A stretch of 64,000 bases of DNA from Prochlorococcus sp. AG-402-L18 (GTDB lineage Bacteria; Cyanobacteriota; Cyanobacteriia; PCC-6307; Cyanobiaceae), in NCBI GenBank assembly GCA_003216725.1, contig QCIL01000003.1, positions 1 through 64,000 on the forward strand, read 5' to 3'. Within the stretch, counting starts at the first letter, position 1; every line of letters starts with the position of its first letter. The notes under the pieces were generated by a model. It was given only the letters and a program-made list of their open reading frames with translations. It searched no databases and was not told the DNA's origin. The position numbers and the translations under genes are program-made. Of the stretch, positions 1-9,228 are shown in pieces.

Positions 1-712
1 TAGTAAATTTTGAAAGTTCTGAATAAAAATTAATATGAAGTTTAGATAAATTATTATCGGAAAGAATATAAATTTGATTTGGGATCTTACCCTGCAATTC
101 TCTAGATTTTCTTAAATTCTTTATTAATTCAAACATATATAAACATGAAGGTTTTTCAGATATCTTTTTCTCTAATAATTTATATAAAATAGGTTGCCAA
201 AATTGTTCTGAATTTAAATTCTTAAATAGATTAAGTGACTTAATTTCATATCTATTCCATTCCGCAATCATTTCAGGTCTAAAAATTAGATAATTAATAA
301 AATTATTCGTGATCTTTTTTGCCAGATTATATAGATCTCCATCTATTGTCTTTTTATTATCCAAATATTTATTAATCCAATTTCTAAGCGGAAATGATTC
401 TTTAAAACTATTTAATTCTTCTAATGAATCAATAATGCCCCATTTAATTGAATCAAAATTCCACAAACCCATATCAGTTCCTGGAAAAAAATTTGTCAAT
501 AATGATTCGGTGTAACTTGATATTGTCTTTAATTCATAAAGAGCACTTATTTTATTTTTTATAGTTATTTGTTCACTTAACCACTTACCCAAAAAATAAT
601 TAGGAACTGCTATTTCTAAATTTTTATTTATAAGAGGAGGACATATTTTTAATTCTTCTGCCAAAAGCTCACTAATTACTTCAATTCTGTTTGACTTATA
701 TAGATTGAGCAA
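1..712 (-). CDS. recC: Exodeoxyribonuclease V gamma subunit RecC, N-terminal part (partial)
   Basis: This is the N-terminal ~237 residues of RecC, the subunit of the RecBCD helicase-nuclease that recognises Chi. It is absent from the ORF track because it starts with TTG (710-712) and runs off the left edge. I translated it by hand: it opens MLNLYKSNRIEVISELLAEE and contains EIAVPNYFLGKWLSEQI, the N-terminal signature of the RecC superfamily-1 helicase-like domain. An in-frame TAA lies a few codons upstream, so no earlier start is possible. It lies downstream of ycf54 on the same strand with an 18-bp gap. Identity is from motif memory; the nuclease-like and C-terminal parts are outside the window. 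Confidence 0.8.
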   Translation of the reverse strand, partial: MLNLYKSNRIEVISELLAEELKICPPLINKNLEIAVPNYFLGKWLSEQITIKNKISALYELKTISSYTESLLTNFFPGTDMGLWNFDSIKWGIIDSLEELNSFKESFPLRNWINKYLDNKKTIDGDLYNLAKKITNNFINYLIFRPEMIAEWNRYEIKSLNLFKNLNSEQFWQPILYKLLEKKISEKPSCLYMFELIKNLRKSRELQGKIPNQIYILSDNNLSKLHINFYSELSKFT

Positions 713-729
713 TTTACTTGTTAGTTATA

Positions 730-1047
730 TTAATCAACTTTAAATGGATCAGTTATTTCTGCACTAGGACATTCGAATTCCCCCACAGCAACAAATTCTA
801 AACGAAGCTTTAAGAAAGTAATAAATTTTTTATCTGTTGATAAAACCGCCGCCGGTGGCACTGGGATCTTTGCTCTTAAATCATTAAATTTATTACTTTT
901 TAAAAAGGTTGGATTTTTTAAAAGCCAAAAATCTATTTCTTTATTATTTTCCTTATAGTTCCTCACTCTCTCTTTCAAAATTTCTTCAAGAGGTTCTTCT
1001 ACTGTTAAAAATTTTTCACTTGCCGCGACGAAAAAATATGTTGTCAT
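730..1047 (-). CDS. ycf54: Ycf54 family protein (Mg-protoporphyrin IX monomethyl ester cyclase component)
   Basis: This 105 aa protein is Ycf54 (DUF2488), the small partner of AcsF/ChlA in the oxidative ring-E cyclase step of chlorophyll synthesis. The opening TTYFFVAASEKFLTVEEPLEEILKERVRNY matches the family, and length is normal. It has no membrane segment and would act on the stromal face with the di-iron cyclase. It follows pdxJ on the same strand with an 8-bp gap, so co-transcription is likely, and recC follows in turn. No oddities are seen. Confidence 0.9.
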   Translation of the reverse strand: MTTYFFVAASEKFLTVEEPLEEILKERVRNYKENNKEIDFWLLKNPTFLKSNKFNDLRAKIPVPPAAVLSTDKKFITFLKLRLEFVAVGEFECPSAEITDPFKVD

Positions 1048-1055
1048 TTTTAAAT

Positions 1056-1772
1056 TTAATTTGATGTAATAAGGGACTTCATTTGACGAACAGACTTTTC
1101 TAAACCTACCGCTAAAGCCCTTGCAACAATACTATGGCCTATGTTTAACTCATTCATATTGTTAATTGATGCAATTTTTTTTACATTTTGATAATTTAAC
1201 CCATGCCCTGCATTAACAACTAATCCAATATCATTTGCTAAATAGGTAGATTCAATGATCTTTTGCAGTTCTTCATATTGAGCATCACCCTTTAAGTCAG
1301 CATATCTGCCAGTATGTAATTCTATGAAATCAAAACCTACTTCTTTTGAATAATTTATTTGATTGCTTTCAGGATCAATAAATGCACTAACTTTTATATT
1401 TGAATTTTTTAAAATTTTAACAAAATTTTTGAGATTTTTCTCATTTTTTTTAACATCTAAACCTCCTTCTGTTGTAACTTCTTCTCTTTTTTCAGGTACA
1501 AGTGTTACGTAATCTGGAAGAAGTTTTTTAGATATACCTAACATTTCATCTGTGGCAGCCATTTCTAAATTTAGTTGCGTTTTTATAGTATCTTTTAGAA
1601 GAAATACATCTCTATCCTGTATATGTCTTCTATCTTCTCTTAAATGCACTGTGATTGAATCTGCACCCCCTAATTCAGCTAAAAAGGCAAATTGAACAGG
1701 ATCTGGTTCCACAGTTTTCCTAGCCTGTCTAACATTCGCGATATGATCAATGTTTACTCCTAGAGTGGTCAT
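1056..1772 (-). CDS. pdxJ: Pyridoxine 5'-phosphate synthase PdxJ
   Basis: This 238 aa cytosolic TIM barrel condenses 1-deoxyxylulose 5-phosphate with 3-amino-2-oxopropyl phosphate to give pyridoxine 5'-phosphate, the last ring-forming step of the DXP-dependent vitamin B6 route. Family motifs are in the expected order: [14 protein letters not shown] at the N-terminus, HLREDRRHI near residue 45, HTGRYAD near 152 and NAGHGLNY near 187. Length is typical. It heads a minus-strand run pdxJ-ycf54-recC and is divergent from the acyltransferase at 1888, with a 115-bp shared promoter region. Confidence 0.96.
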   Translation of the reverse strand: MTTLGVNIDHIANVRQARKTVEPDPVQFAFLAELGGADSITVHLREDRRHIQDRDVFLLKDTIKTQLNLEMAATDEMLGISKKLLPDYVTLVPEKREEVTTEGGLDVKKNEKNLKNFVKILKNSNIKVSAFIDPESNQINYSKEVGFDFIELHTGRYADLKGDAQYEELQKIIESTYLANDIGLVVNAGHGLNYQNVKKIASINNMNELNIGHSIVARALAVGLEKSVRQMKSLITSN

Positions 1773-1887
1773 AATTTAAATTTTAGTTTCTAGACAATCT
1801 AGTAACCGCCCAATGATAGCTAATAAAAAATTACAAAGATATAAATTATTAATATCATATAAATTATTAATATATAGTTAACTAAAT

Positions 1888-2562
1888 TTGAAAAAAAATA
1901 ATATAGATTTTAGATATGGCATTAACCCTTTATTGGGAAATATTGCAATGTTTGTTACTCAAGACATTGTAATTAAATATTTTTTTTGCGAAAAAAATAT
2001 AATAAATAGTCCTTTTCAAATTCCTCAAAATACATCAGTTATACTTGCCCCTACTCATAGATCAAGATGGGATGGATTAATTCTTACAATGGCTATGGGA
2101 AGAAGGGTAACAAAAAAAGATTGTCGATTTATGGTTACAAAATCAGAAATGAAAGGGATTCAAGGTTGGTTTTTAAAGAGGCTTGGTTGTTTCCCAGTTA
2201 ACCAAGAATCACCCTCCCTTTCAGTTTTAAGATATGCAGTTAATCTTATTGTGCAAAAGAGACAATTAGTTGTCTTCCCTGAAGGAAGAATAAATAAATT
2301 TAGAAAAAAAATAATCCTCAAAGAAGGTCTTTACAGGTTAGCCAAATTAGCAATAAAAAAATCTGAATCTATAACTATTCTTCCAATAGGTATAGCATAC
2401 AGTGAAGTTTCTCCAAAATTTAGAAGTAAAGTCTCAATATGTTTTGGGAAACCTTTATTTATAGACCACAATCAAAATTTATCAATTGATAGATTTAACA
2501 CCAAATTGCATATTAGGATGATGAAAGCGGAAGAAATTGCATTAAAAAAAGTCGGCCGATGA
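1888..2562 (+). CDS. 1-acyl-sn-glycerol-3-phosphate acyltransferase-like protein
   Basis: This 224 aa PlsC/LPLAT superfamily protein probably transfers an acyl group to lysophosphatidate in membrane lipid synthesis. It has the acyltransferase H-x4-D motif as HRSRWDG near residue 57 and the second block FPEGRI near residue 131, where the arginine contacts glycerol phosphate. The reading frame starts with TTG (1888-1890); no in-frame ATG precedes the first conserved block by a sensible distance. It stands just before a run of plus-strand genes. Family is clear; the exact acceptor is not. Confidence 0.8.
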   Translation: MKKNNIDFRYGINPLLGNIAMFVTQDIVIKYFFCEKNIINSPFQIPQNTSVILAPTHRSRWDGLILTMAMGRRVTKKDCRFMVTKSEMKGIQGWFLKRLGCFPVNQESPSLSVLRYAVNLIVQKRQLVVFPEGRINKFRKKIILKEGLYRLAKLAIKKSESITILPIGIAYSEVSPKFRSKVSICFGKPLFIDHNQNLSIDRFNTKLHIRMMKAEEIALKKVGR

Positions 2563-2603
2563 AACCTTAATAAGTTACTATTAAAACTATTAATTACGAG
2601 AAA

Positions 2604-3122
2604 ATGAAATTTTTAAAATTAATTCCAATTCTTTTAATATTTTTAGGTACTATCCCAAATTCAAATATAGTTTATGCTGAGGATAAAGATCCATCAAAAT
2701 ATAAAGTCCTCTCAGGCGACAATAAAAGGCTTTCTATAAATAAAGTTAAAAATTTTTTAGAAGAGGGTGATGCATTTGTTAAGGATGGTGATTTCGAAAA
2801 AGCTAAAGAATCTTTTGACAAAGCAAGAACTCTGTCAAAACAATTAGCAGGTTTTTATTCAGACTTAAAAGTTTCATTTAACAAACTAGATGCCAGAATT
2901 CCAGCAGAAATGTCAGAGAAAGGTAAAAAATCATTGCAAATATGGGCACAATCTAATTCAAGATTATCAGCAGTTTATATAAGAAAAAAACAACCTGAAG
3001 TAGCAGTCCCTTTACTTGTAGAAATAATCAGATTAATGACACCTTCAAGCCCTGAGGGTAAAGAAGCCTATGATAATTTAATTAAGCTTGGATTTGTTGA
3101 AACTCCATATAGAGGCTTCTAG
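2604..3122 (+). CDS. Exported TPR-like protein of unknown function
   Basis: The 172 aa product has a signal peptide (hydrophobic residues 3-24, probable cleavage after VYA) followed by an all-helical region. Residues ~50-72 (FLEEGDAFVKDGDFEKAKESFDKA) look like a single TPR hairpin, and a second helical pair near 120-150 has a similar pattern. The product is therefore periplasmic or lumenal and probably a scaffold. It ends 8 bp before bolA and may be co-transcribed with bolA and grx. I do not recognise a named family. Confidence 0.7.
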   Translation: MKFLKLIPILLIFLGTIPNSNIVYAEDKDPSKYKVLSGDNKRLSINKVKNFLEEGDAFVKDGDFEKAKESFDKARTLSKQLAGFYSDLKVSFNKLDARIPAEMSEKGKKSLQIWAQSNSRLSAVYIRKKQPEVAVPLLVEIIRLMTPSSPEGKEAYDNLIKLGFVETPYRGF

Positions 3123-3130
3123 AGGTAATT

Positions 3131-3361
3131 ATGTCTACAAAAAATGAAGTAATTAACCTAATAAAAAAGAAAATTGCAAATTCTGAAGTTTTGGTTGAAA
3201 CTTTAAAAGGTGATGATCATTTGCAAGTTACTGTAATTTCATCTCAATTTAATGGATTATCATTAGTTAAACAACATCAGCTTGTCTATTCCGCTTTAAA
3301 GGAAAAATTAGCTTCAGAAGCAATCCATGCTCTCGCACTTAAAACAAGCACACCCAATTAA
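3131..3361 (+). CDS. bolA: BolA family protein
   Basis: This 76 aa stand-alone BolA domain has the class signature of a short helix, a strand with DDHLQVTVISSQFNGLSLVKQHQLVYSALKEKL, and the VxxxxF..HALAL pattern. BolA proteins form [2Fe-2S]-bridged heterodimers with monothiol glutaredoxins and act in iron-sulfur transfer or iron signalling. The next gene encodes exactly such a glutaredoxin, four bases after the stop codon, which supports a joint function. Confidence 0.9.
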   Translation: MSTKNEVINLIKKKIANSEVLVETLKGDDHLQVTVISSQFNGLSLVKQHQLVYSALKEKLASEAIHALALKTSTPN

Positions 3362-3365
3362 ATTT

Positions 3366-3689
3366 ATGGAAAATTCAACTAAAGATAGAATTCAAAAACT
3401 TATTGAATCCAATCCTGTAATGGTCTTTATGAAAGGCACAAAGCTCATGCCTCAGTGCGGTTTCTCAAATAATGTTGTTCAAATCCTTAATTCCCTCGGA
3501 GTAGAATTTAATACTTTTGATGTTTTAAGTGATTACGAAATAAGAGAAGGCATTAAACAATACTCAGATTGGCCAACAATACCCCAAGTTTATTTAAAAG
3601 GAGAATTTTTGGGAGGTTCAGACATTCTTATCGAAATGTACAATTCTGGAACATTAAAAGAAAAGATAGAAATTGAACTAGCGTCTTAA
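3366..3689 (+). CDS. grxD: Monothiol glutaredoxin, Grx4/GrxD type
   Basis: This 107 aa protein has the monothiol glutaredoxin active site CGFS (in MPQCGFSNNVV) and the glutathione-binding blocks WPTIPQVYLKGEFLGGSDI. Such proteins carry a labile [2Fe-2S] cluster and pair with BolA. The ORF track begins at 3327 inside bolA, but the natural family start MENSTKDRIQKLIESNP at 3366 clears the bolA stop by four bases, so I chose it. Length and motifs are complete. Confidence 0.93.
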   Translation: MENSTKDRIQKLIESNPVMVFMKGTKLMPQCGFSNNVVQILNSLGVEFNTFDVLSDYEIREGIKQYSDWPTIPQVYLKGEFLGGSDILIEMYNSGTLKEKIEIELAS

Positions 3690-3748
3690 ATTTATTACTA
3701 AGTATAAATACTAATAATTTAATAAAAATTAATATTTTGAATCTTTTT

Positions 3749-4006
3749 TTACTTGAAAAAACCTTTATTTTCCTCGCTATCTGGATTAATAAAACTTGAT
3801 GAATCAAGTATCCATCTTTCTATTAATCGTTCCAGTTTTTCTTGATCTTTTAGCTCTAAAGCATTGCAATTCCTTAAAGCTTGAAGGTAACCATCACTGT
3901 ATAATTTCAAGTCTGAAGGAGAATGAAATCTAGTTACTAAGTCCTGACAACTATCGCAAATGGATTGAAAATGACGTATCGCTATTGGATTTTCAAATGA
4001 TGTCAT
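3749..4006 (-). CDS. Conserved small cyanobacterial protein, function unknown
   Basis: This 85 aa soluble, mostly helical protein has two cysteines in SICDSCQDL near residues 17-20 and another at CNAL. It has no signal peptide or membrane segment. It sits convergent to grxD and divergent from the regulator at 4093. The composition and codon use match the neighbours, so it is likely a genuine core gene. I have seen similar picocyanobacterial proteins (possibly a DUF family), but cannot assign a function. Confidence 0.65.
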   Translation of the reverse strand: MTSFENPIAIRHFQSICDSCQDLVTRFHSPSDLKLYSDGYLQALRNCNALELKDQEKLERLIERWILDSSSFINPDSEENKGFFK

Positions 4007-4092
4007 AATTTGATAAATTCTGATTTTTAATTAGCTTTTGTTATACCTTATTAAGGATGATAAAAAATTGCCTGGTCAAACAGTAATTAAGA

Positions 4093-4827
4093 ATGCAATC
4101 AACTGAGCATTTAGCTTCAACTCCTGGCAATTCAAAATTGCCATCAACCTCTCAGACCCCCTCGAGAGTACTTGTTGTTGAACCTCACCCCACATTAAGA
4201 ACAGTCTTAGTACAAAGACTTCGTCAAGACGGTCATTTGGCTGCCGCAGTTGGTTCTGCGTTAGAAGCTGTTGATCTGTGTAGAGAACAATCTCCTGACT
4301 TATTAGTTAGTGCTGAAATATTAGAACAAAATACAGCGATGAAATTAGCTCATCAAATGGGATGTTCTGTAATAGTTCTAACTGCAAGATCAGGAGTAGA
4401 AGCACTAGTAACGCTGTTCGACGAAGGAGCCGATGATGTTCTTAGAAAACCATTTGGCCTTGAAGAACTAGCAGCAAGATGTAGAACACTTCTCAAAAGG
4501 GGTAGGATAGGATTGCAAGAAAAAGTTTCTGTTGGTCCTCTAGAAGTTCATCTACTTTTAAGACAAGTTACTTTGAGTGAGAAGCCAGTAGAACTAAGCC
4601 CAAGAGAATTTGCTTTGCTTTGTGCTCTTCTTATGCCTCCAGGGATGGTTAGAAGCCGTCAGGAGCTTCTAAGAATGGCTTGGCCCCCTTTCAGCGGTGG
4701 TCCAAGATCAGTCGATACTCAAGTTTTAACATTACGTAGAAAATTAGAACAGGCCGGATTAGGTGAAGGAGGAGGTATAACTACAGTTCGTCAACAAGGA
4801 TATAGATTTAGTATTGATAATATTTGA
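4093..4827 (+). CDS. OmpR-family response regulator with atypical receiver
   Basis: This 244 aa protein has a receiver domain (residues ~25-140) and a winged-helix OmpR/PhoB DNA-binding domain (~150-240, ending GGGITTVRQQGYRFSI). The receiver lacks the standard acidic pocket: the usual VEDD is VEPH, and the phospho-acceptor position in the third strand reads DLLVSAEIL, with alanine where the aspartate should be. The conserved lysine (RKPFG) is retained. It therefore probably works without Asp phosphorylation. The coding sequence is richer in G+C than its neighbours. It ends 20 bp inside the convergent gene at 4808. Confidence 0.88.
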   Translation: MQSTEHLASTPGNSKLPSTSQTPSRVLVVEPHPTLRTVLVQRLRQDGHLAAAVGSALEAVDLCREQSPDLLVSAEILEQNTAMKLAHQMGCSVIVLTARSGVEALVTLFDEGADDVLRKPFGLEELAARCRTLLKRGRIGLQEKVSVGPLEVHLLLRQVTLSEKPVELSPREFALLCALLMPPGMVRSRQELLRMAWPPFSGGPRSVDTQVLTLRRKLEQAGLGEGGGITTVRQQGYRFSIDNI

Positions 4828-5332
4828 TAAATAAAAAGAGTTCCCCTAAAATCATAACAATTGACAAAAATGTCAGTAATTTATAAGTCCATAAAGGAGA
4901 AATATACGACAAATCTCCAAATTCAAAGTTAGTTTTTTTCGAAATAATGCTTATAAATTTTTCGAATTTCTCTACCCTTTGTGGAACTAAAAAACTCTCA
5001 CCATTACTTGTTATAAAATAATAGACCTTACTTCCCTGACTAGTTGGACAAGATTTTATTAACTTAATATCTTTCCAAGAAATTTCCCAACTTTTCCTTC
5101 CAAAAATTCTAGAAACAAAGTTTGAGTTGTACGATACTTTTTCATCACAAGTTATTAGGCAATCGTTTGTTATAGAAACTATCAAAAACATTCCAAATAA
5201 GAACGCAATCATTGAAAATATTCTTAATTCTTCAATAGACATAATTGGTATTGGAATTGTAAGTGCCAAATACAATGTAATTAAAGAACTTTTAACAGAA
5301 AAAAGAGTTTTAAATTTTTCTACCATTTGCAT
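4808..5332 (-). CDS. Small membrane protein of unknown function
   Basis: This 174 aa protein has two N-terminal hydrophobic helices (residues ~14-32 and 37-60), a soluble middle region with a PH-like pattern (SWEISWKDIKLIKSCP...GESFLVPQR) and a C-terminal helix (~148-170). The layout resembles bacterial PH-domain-like membrane proteins, but I do not claim a family. Its 3' end overlaps the response regulator by 20 bp on the opposite strand. It lies just upstream of crtISO on the same strand with a 10-bp gap. Confidence 0.6.
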   Translation of the reverse strand: MQMVEKFKTLFSVKSSLITLYLALTIPIPIMSIEELRIFSMIAFLFGMFLIVSITNDCLITCDEKVSYNSNFVSRIFGRKSWEISWKDIKLIKSCPTSQGSKVYYFITSNGESFLVPQRVEKFEKFISIISKKTNFEFGDLSYISPLWTYKLLTFLSIVMILGELFLFIKYYQY

Positions 5333-5342
5333 AAGAAATATT

Positions 5343-6887
5343 CTAGTCTGGTAAATTAATACTATTAATTTTTAATTTTGATCCTATTTTATGAGCACAG
5401 GCATAACCACTGAAGGCAACCGCATTAAGACCTTGCCCAGGGAAACATGAATCACCTACACAATAGAGATTTTTAATTTTTGTAGTATTAAATGGCATAG
5501 GTAGTAAACCAAGTAACTTTTTCTTAGGAATTGGCCCATAACTACCCTCAAATCTACCAAGGAATTTTTTATGTGTTCTTGGAGTACCAATTTCCTTATG
5601 ATCAATGTTTTTGTCTAAATTTGGGATTATTTTAGTGATCTTTTTAATAAGAAATGAGTAATAAATTTCTTTCTTAATGAGGTATTCTTCTCTTGAAAGG
5701 TTCTCCCATTCATCTATTGATGATGGAGTAAAAGCGTGAATAATATGTTTTCCCTCAGGAGCCAAAGATGAATCAAGCAGAGTAGGTATTGAGATAAAAA
5801 TTACCCCTTTTTCATCTTCTAGCTCATCCCAATTCTCCACAATTATATGATGACAATTAAATTCGTTATCTATTACATCTTTAGTAACTCCAAGATGAAT
5901 CGAAACGAATGATGGAGAGGGTTTATAAGTTTCTGACCACCTGTATTCACTTTTAGGTACATACTCTTTTTTAATTAATCCTTTTTTATTTTCATTTAGA
6001 CCAAAAGTATCCCATCTAGTGGAATTAGAAACAATAATATCTGCGTGAAGTTCTTCCCCATTTGAAAGCTTCACTCCAAATGCTATTCCATCTTTTAAAA
6101 GTATCTCGGTTACATTAGCTTTATAACGAATCTTACTTCCTAATCTCTCAATACCAGAGACTAATTTTTCTGCAATTTTGCCTACACCACCTTTTGGATA
6201 ATTTATACCTCCTACATGACGATCAGTAAAAACCATCCCAGCATTTATCATAGGAGTTTTAAGGGCAGGCATTACAGACCAACAAAAACATTCAATATCG
6301 ATAAACTTTAAAAGTTCAGGATCTTTTATGAACTTTCTTGCAACATCACCAGCATTTACTGGCAACCATCTAGCCAACCCCAAGCATGCTAATGGAGCTT
6401 TAAAGAAAACCTTATAAAGGTAATTAATATCTTCTATTGACAAAAGAGGCATTGAATCTAAACAATTAAAAACTTTTTCACATGTTCCGTAAAATTTCTC
6501 AATACCTTCTTTCTCATGCGGAAAGAGTTTAGCTAATTTACTAATAAATTTTTCATATTCTCTATCAACAGAAATATTAAGGTTATTGGGAAGGTGATAT
6601 TCCAGTTGAACAGGATCAGGAATAGTTTCACAATTCTCATTTACATCCCTTAGAGCTCGAGTTAATAAATTTGTATAACCTTTCTTACCAAATCCAAAAA
6701 TCATTGAGGCTCCAACATCAAAGGTATAACCTTTTCTAGTAAAGGAACCTCCACTTCCTCCAGGAATTATATATTTCTCAAGAACAAGAACTCTGGCACC
6801 CTTAGCAGCTAATTGCGATGCTGTTACTAATCCCCCTATTCCTGAGCCAATAATTATTGCATCAAATTTTTCTTTAAAGTCTTTCAT
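5343..6887 (-). CDS. crtH: Carotenoid isomerase CrtISO (CrtH)
   Basis: This 514 aa FAD-dependent carotene cis-trans isomerase converts poly-cis lycopene made by the plant-type desaturases into all-trans lycopene. The Rossmann motif DAIIIGSGIGGLVTASQLAAKGARVLVLEK is at the N-terminus, followed by the CrtISO signature PGGSGGSFTRKGYTFDVGASM, and YCVGDSCFPGQGLNAVAFSG is near the C-terminus. I chose the ATG at 6887 rather than the track start at 6944, because the extra 19 residues are basic, unconserved and overlap trmFO. The start lies 22 bp after the trmFO stop, suggesting co-transcription. Confidence 0.95.
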   Translation of the reverse strand: MKDFKEKFDAIIIGSGIGGLVTASQLAAKGARVLVLEKYIIPGGSGGSFTRKGYTFDVGASMIFGFGKKGYTNLLTRALRDVNENCETIPDPVQLEYHLPNNLNISVDREYEKFISKLAKLFPHEKEGIEKFYGTCEKVFNCLDSMPLLSIEDINYLYKVFFKAPLACLGLARWLPVNAGDVARKFIKDPELLKFIDIECFCWSVMPALKTPMINAGMVFTDRHVGGINYPKGGVGKIAEKLVSGIERLGSKIRYKANVTEILLKDGIAFGVKLSNGEELHADIIVSNSTRWDTFGLNENKKGLIKKEYVPKSEYRWSETYKPSPSFVSIHLGVTKDVIDNEFNCHHIIVENWDELEDEKGVIFISIPTLLDSSLAPEGKHIIHAFTPSSIDEWENLSREEYLIKKEIYYSFLIKKITKIIPNLDKNIDHKEIGTPRTHKKFLGRFEGSYGPIPKKKLLGLLPMPFNTTKIKNLYCVGDSCFPGQGLNAVAFSGYACAHKIGSKLKINSINLPD

Positions 6888-6909
6888 TTTCAATTTCAGA
6901 TATCTTATT

Positions 6910-8319
6910 TTAATTAATCTCAAGAAGTAATTGATCCTTTTCAAAATATGAATCCAAAAATTTTTTAAAATTTTGTGATGCTTCTAAGGATCTCTTCTGG
7001 TAGTTATGATATCTCAGTTTTTTATCTCTTATTTTATTTGCTAATTCAGGAACCAAGCCAAATGAAGCCGGCATTGGTTGAAATTTATTTTTTTGATTAG
7101 ACATTATTTTATTTTTATTACTTATAAAGTTCATTAAAGAACCGATCATCGATTCGTCAGGAAAAGTTACTGGACTTTTATTTTTTGCCAAAAGTGAAGC
7201 ATTAATTCCAGCCAACAACCCCCCTGCTGCGGCTGCTGCATATCCTTCTGTACCAGTTATTTGCCCTGCGGCAAGAAGTGTATCTCTCTTCAAAAATTGA
7301 AGTGTTGGCAAAAGTAATTTAGGAGATTCCAAAAATGTATTTCTATGCATTACGCCAAAACGTACAAATTCAGCTTTTTCCAAACCAGGAATCATCCTAA
7401 ATATTCTTTTTTGTTCTGACCATTTGAGATTAGTTTGAAACCCAACCATATTAAGTAATTTACCTTCAAGATCTTCCTTCCTTAATTGCACAATTGCATG
7501 TGGTCTTTTCTTTAATCTATTTTCCTTATCAAATAAATCTCCCCAATCTGGATTCCATAGACCAATAGATTTCAAAGGGCCATATCTCATAGTGTCAACT
7601 CCTCTTCTAGCCAACTCCTCAATTGGCAAACAAGCTTCAAAAAAATTTGCAGACTCTTTATCAAAATCCTTTAAAGAAGCTTGATGACCTTCAATCAATT
7701 CGTTCCTAAAATTAATATATTCATTTTTATTCATCGGACAATTTAAATAGGCCGGATCACCTTTGTCATATCTACTTGCCTTAAAAACTAATTCATGATC
7801 AACACTTTCTCCATATAAAATTGGGCTTGCCGCATCAAAGAAATGGCAAGAATCGATTCCTGTGAATGTTTTAATTTTGGAAGCTAGTGAATCTGAAGTC
7901 AGTGGACCACTAGCAAGTATGGTAATAGTATCTTTTTGTGGAATATCTAATTGTTCAAACCTCTTGATTTCAATTAAAGGATGATCAGATAAAAGTTCTG
8001 TTAGATATTTGCTGAATTTTGATCTATCTACAGCAAGGGCTCCTCCCGCCGGTACAGAGAATTTATCTGCTGTATTTATTATCAAAGAATTAAAAGTCCT
8101 TAATTCTTCCTGTAGAAGGCCTGCAGCCCGATCAGGGCTCAAAGCACCGAAACTATTACTGCAAACTAATTCTCCAAAATCACTTGTATGGTGAGCAAGG
8201 GTCGAATGAAAAGGTCTCATTTCAACTAATTTAACAGCTATTCCTGAATTTGCTATTTGCCATGCAGCTTCTGAGCCTGCGAGACCAGCTCCTATAACTA
8301 TTACTTTTTTATTTATCAA
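6910..8319 (-). CDS. trmFO: Methylenetetrahydrofolate-tRNA-(uracil-54-C5)-methyltransferase TrmFO
   Basis: This 469 aa folate- and FAD-dependent enzyme makes ribothymidine at position 54 of tRNA. The N-terminal FAD motif is [18 protein letters not shown], followed by LVEMRP and the family blocks ELVCSNSF and [16 protein letters not shown]. The C-terminal region carries [20 protein letters not shown]. Length matches the family. It starts 6 bp upstream of the psbY stop's flank, so psbY, trmFO and crtISO form a minus-strand run. Confidence 0.97.
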   Translation of the reverse strand: MINKKVIVIGAGLAGSEAAWQIANSGIAVKLVEMRPFHSTLAHHTSDFGELVCSNSFGALSPDRAAGLLQEELRTFNSLIINTADKFSVPAGGALAVDRSKFSKYLTELLSDHPLIEIKRFEQLDIPQKDTITILASGPLTSDSLASKIKTFTGIDSCHFFDAASPILYGESVDHELVFKASRYDKGDPAYLNCPMNKNEYINFRNELIEGHQASLKDFDKESANFFEACLPIEELARRGVDTMRYGPLKSIGLWNPDWGDLFDKENRLKKRPHAIVQLRKEDLEGKLLNMVGFQTNLKWSEQKRIFRMIPGLEKAEFVRFGVMHRNTFLESPKLLLPTLQFLKRDTLLAAGQITGTEGYAAAAAGGLLAGINASLLAKNKSPVTFPDESMIGSLMNFISNKNKIMSNQKNKFQPMPASFGLVPELANKIRDKKLRYHNYQKRSLEASQNFKKFLDSYFEKDQLLLEIN

Positions 8320-8325
8320 ATTTAA

Positions 8326-8442
8326 TTAATCCTTACCCAAAAAGTCTCTATTAAATTGTTCTCTGGCAGGCTTTTGAATATTAAAAATAACCCAAGCAAG
8401 AGCCGCAATAATCGGAGCAAACACTACAATAGTTCTCAACAT
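8326..8442 (-). CDS. psbY: Photosystem II protein PsbY
   Basis: This 38 aa single-span protein is too short for the ORF track. I read it by hand as [20 protein letters not shown] followed by [18 protein letters not shown]. The N-terminal helix followed by NIxxPAxxQFNR is the picocyanobacterial PsbY signature. PsbY is a peripheral photosystem II subunit near cytochrome b559. It lies directly upstream of trmFO on the same strand. Two PsbY-like helices recur in an accessory cassette at 34.3-34.8 kb. Confidence 0.92.
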
Positions 8443-8617
8443 TTTAGTAATTTAATAATTCAATCAATATTTTAGCTTTCATCTTCTCATAAAGAGAGAA
8501 TTTTTAATTTTTTATCTTATAAGTTAAGAATTGTATTTCAATTGTTCAAGTTAAAATAATAAGTTGTTTTTTTTACCTTTAAAAGGGATAATTTTTAAGT
8601 ACTCAATTTTACAAAAT

Positions 8618-8689
8618 GGGTCGCTAGCTCAGCGGTAGAGCATCCGGCTTTTAACCGGCTGGTCCTGAGTTCGAATCTCAGGCGACCCA
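8618..8689 (+). tRNA. tRNA-Lys(UUU)
   Basis: A 72-nt cloverleaf with acceptor GGGTCGC/GCGACCC and discriminator A. The D-arm is GCTC..GAGC, the anticodon loop is CTTTTAA with anticodon UUU, and the T-arm is CTGAG-TTCGAAT-CTCAG. No CCA is encoded. No copies of its 3' end were noticed elsewhere in the window, unlike tRNA-Pro. Confidence 0.97.
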
Positions 8690-8777
8690 CATTTAAAAGA
8701 TATTGAGTCAATTTTATTCAATTAATTAAATTTTAAAAAAAATCTAAAATTGAGTTAAAAATAGTTCTTTATTAAAT

Positions 8778-9080
8778 ATGCAATTATACGTTATTGATTG
8801 GTTATTCAAGAATTCTGAAGATCAGCTCTTTGCAACTAAAAAATTTTGTAAATTTTTAAAAGAAGATGGTCTGCATAAATTTATTGAAGGTTTCGAGTTA
8901 AAATTCATAGTCCATACCCCGCAAAATGGATCAGGTATTATCATTTGTTCAGCTCAAAATACTTCCACTCTATTCAGGATTATAAATTCATGGAGGGAGA
9001 ATTATAATATTTCATTCAATATAAAACCTGCTTTATCAAATGAGGAATTACTTGGTTTAACATCATCGGAAGATTATTAA
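8778..9080 (+). CDS. DUF3303-like small protein
   Basis: This 100 aa soluble protein begins MQLYVIDWLFKNSEDQ and has an alternating strand-helix pattern typical of a small ferredoxin-like domain, resembling the DUF3303 family of picocyanobacteria. A second likely DUF3303 protein is at 30879 in the accessory array. No catalytic motif is visible. It lies between tRNA-Lys and an hli gene. Family assignment is tentative. Confidence 0.65.
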   Translation: MQLYVIDWLFKNSEDQLFATKKFCKFLKEDGLHKFIEGFELKFIVHTPQNGSGIIICSAQNTSTLFRIINSWRENYNISFNIKPALSNEELLGLTSSEDY

Positions 9081-9228
9081 AAAATTTCTATACAAATTTG
9101 TGTTCAAAATATGTGTTTTTAAGAAAAAAAATTAAATTCAAAGACTTTTAAGCAAAAATTAGACAATTAGCTTTACAAAGCTTCATAAAAGCTGTTACAA
9201 TAATTTACATAACTTACTTACTTTTATC

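Noticed and set aside
309-515. ORF of 68 aa on the plus strand in the track
   Set aside because: It lies antisense to recC and has no independent support.
8009-8194. ORF of 61 aa on the plus strand inside trmFO
   Set aside because: Shadow of a well-conserved gene on the opposite strand.
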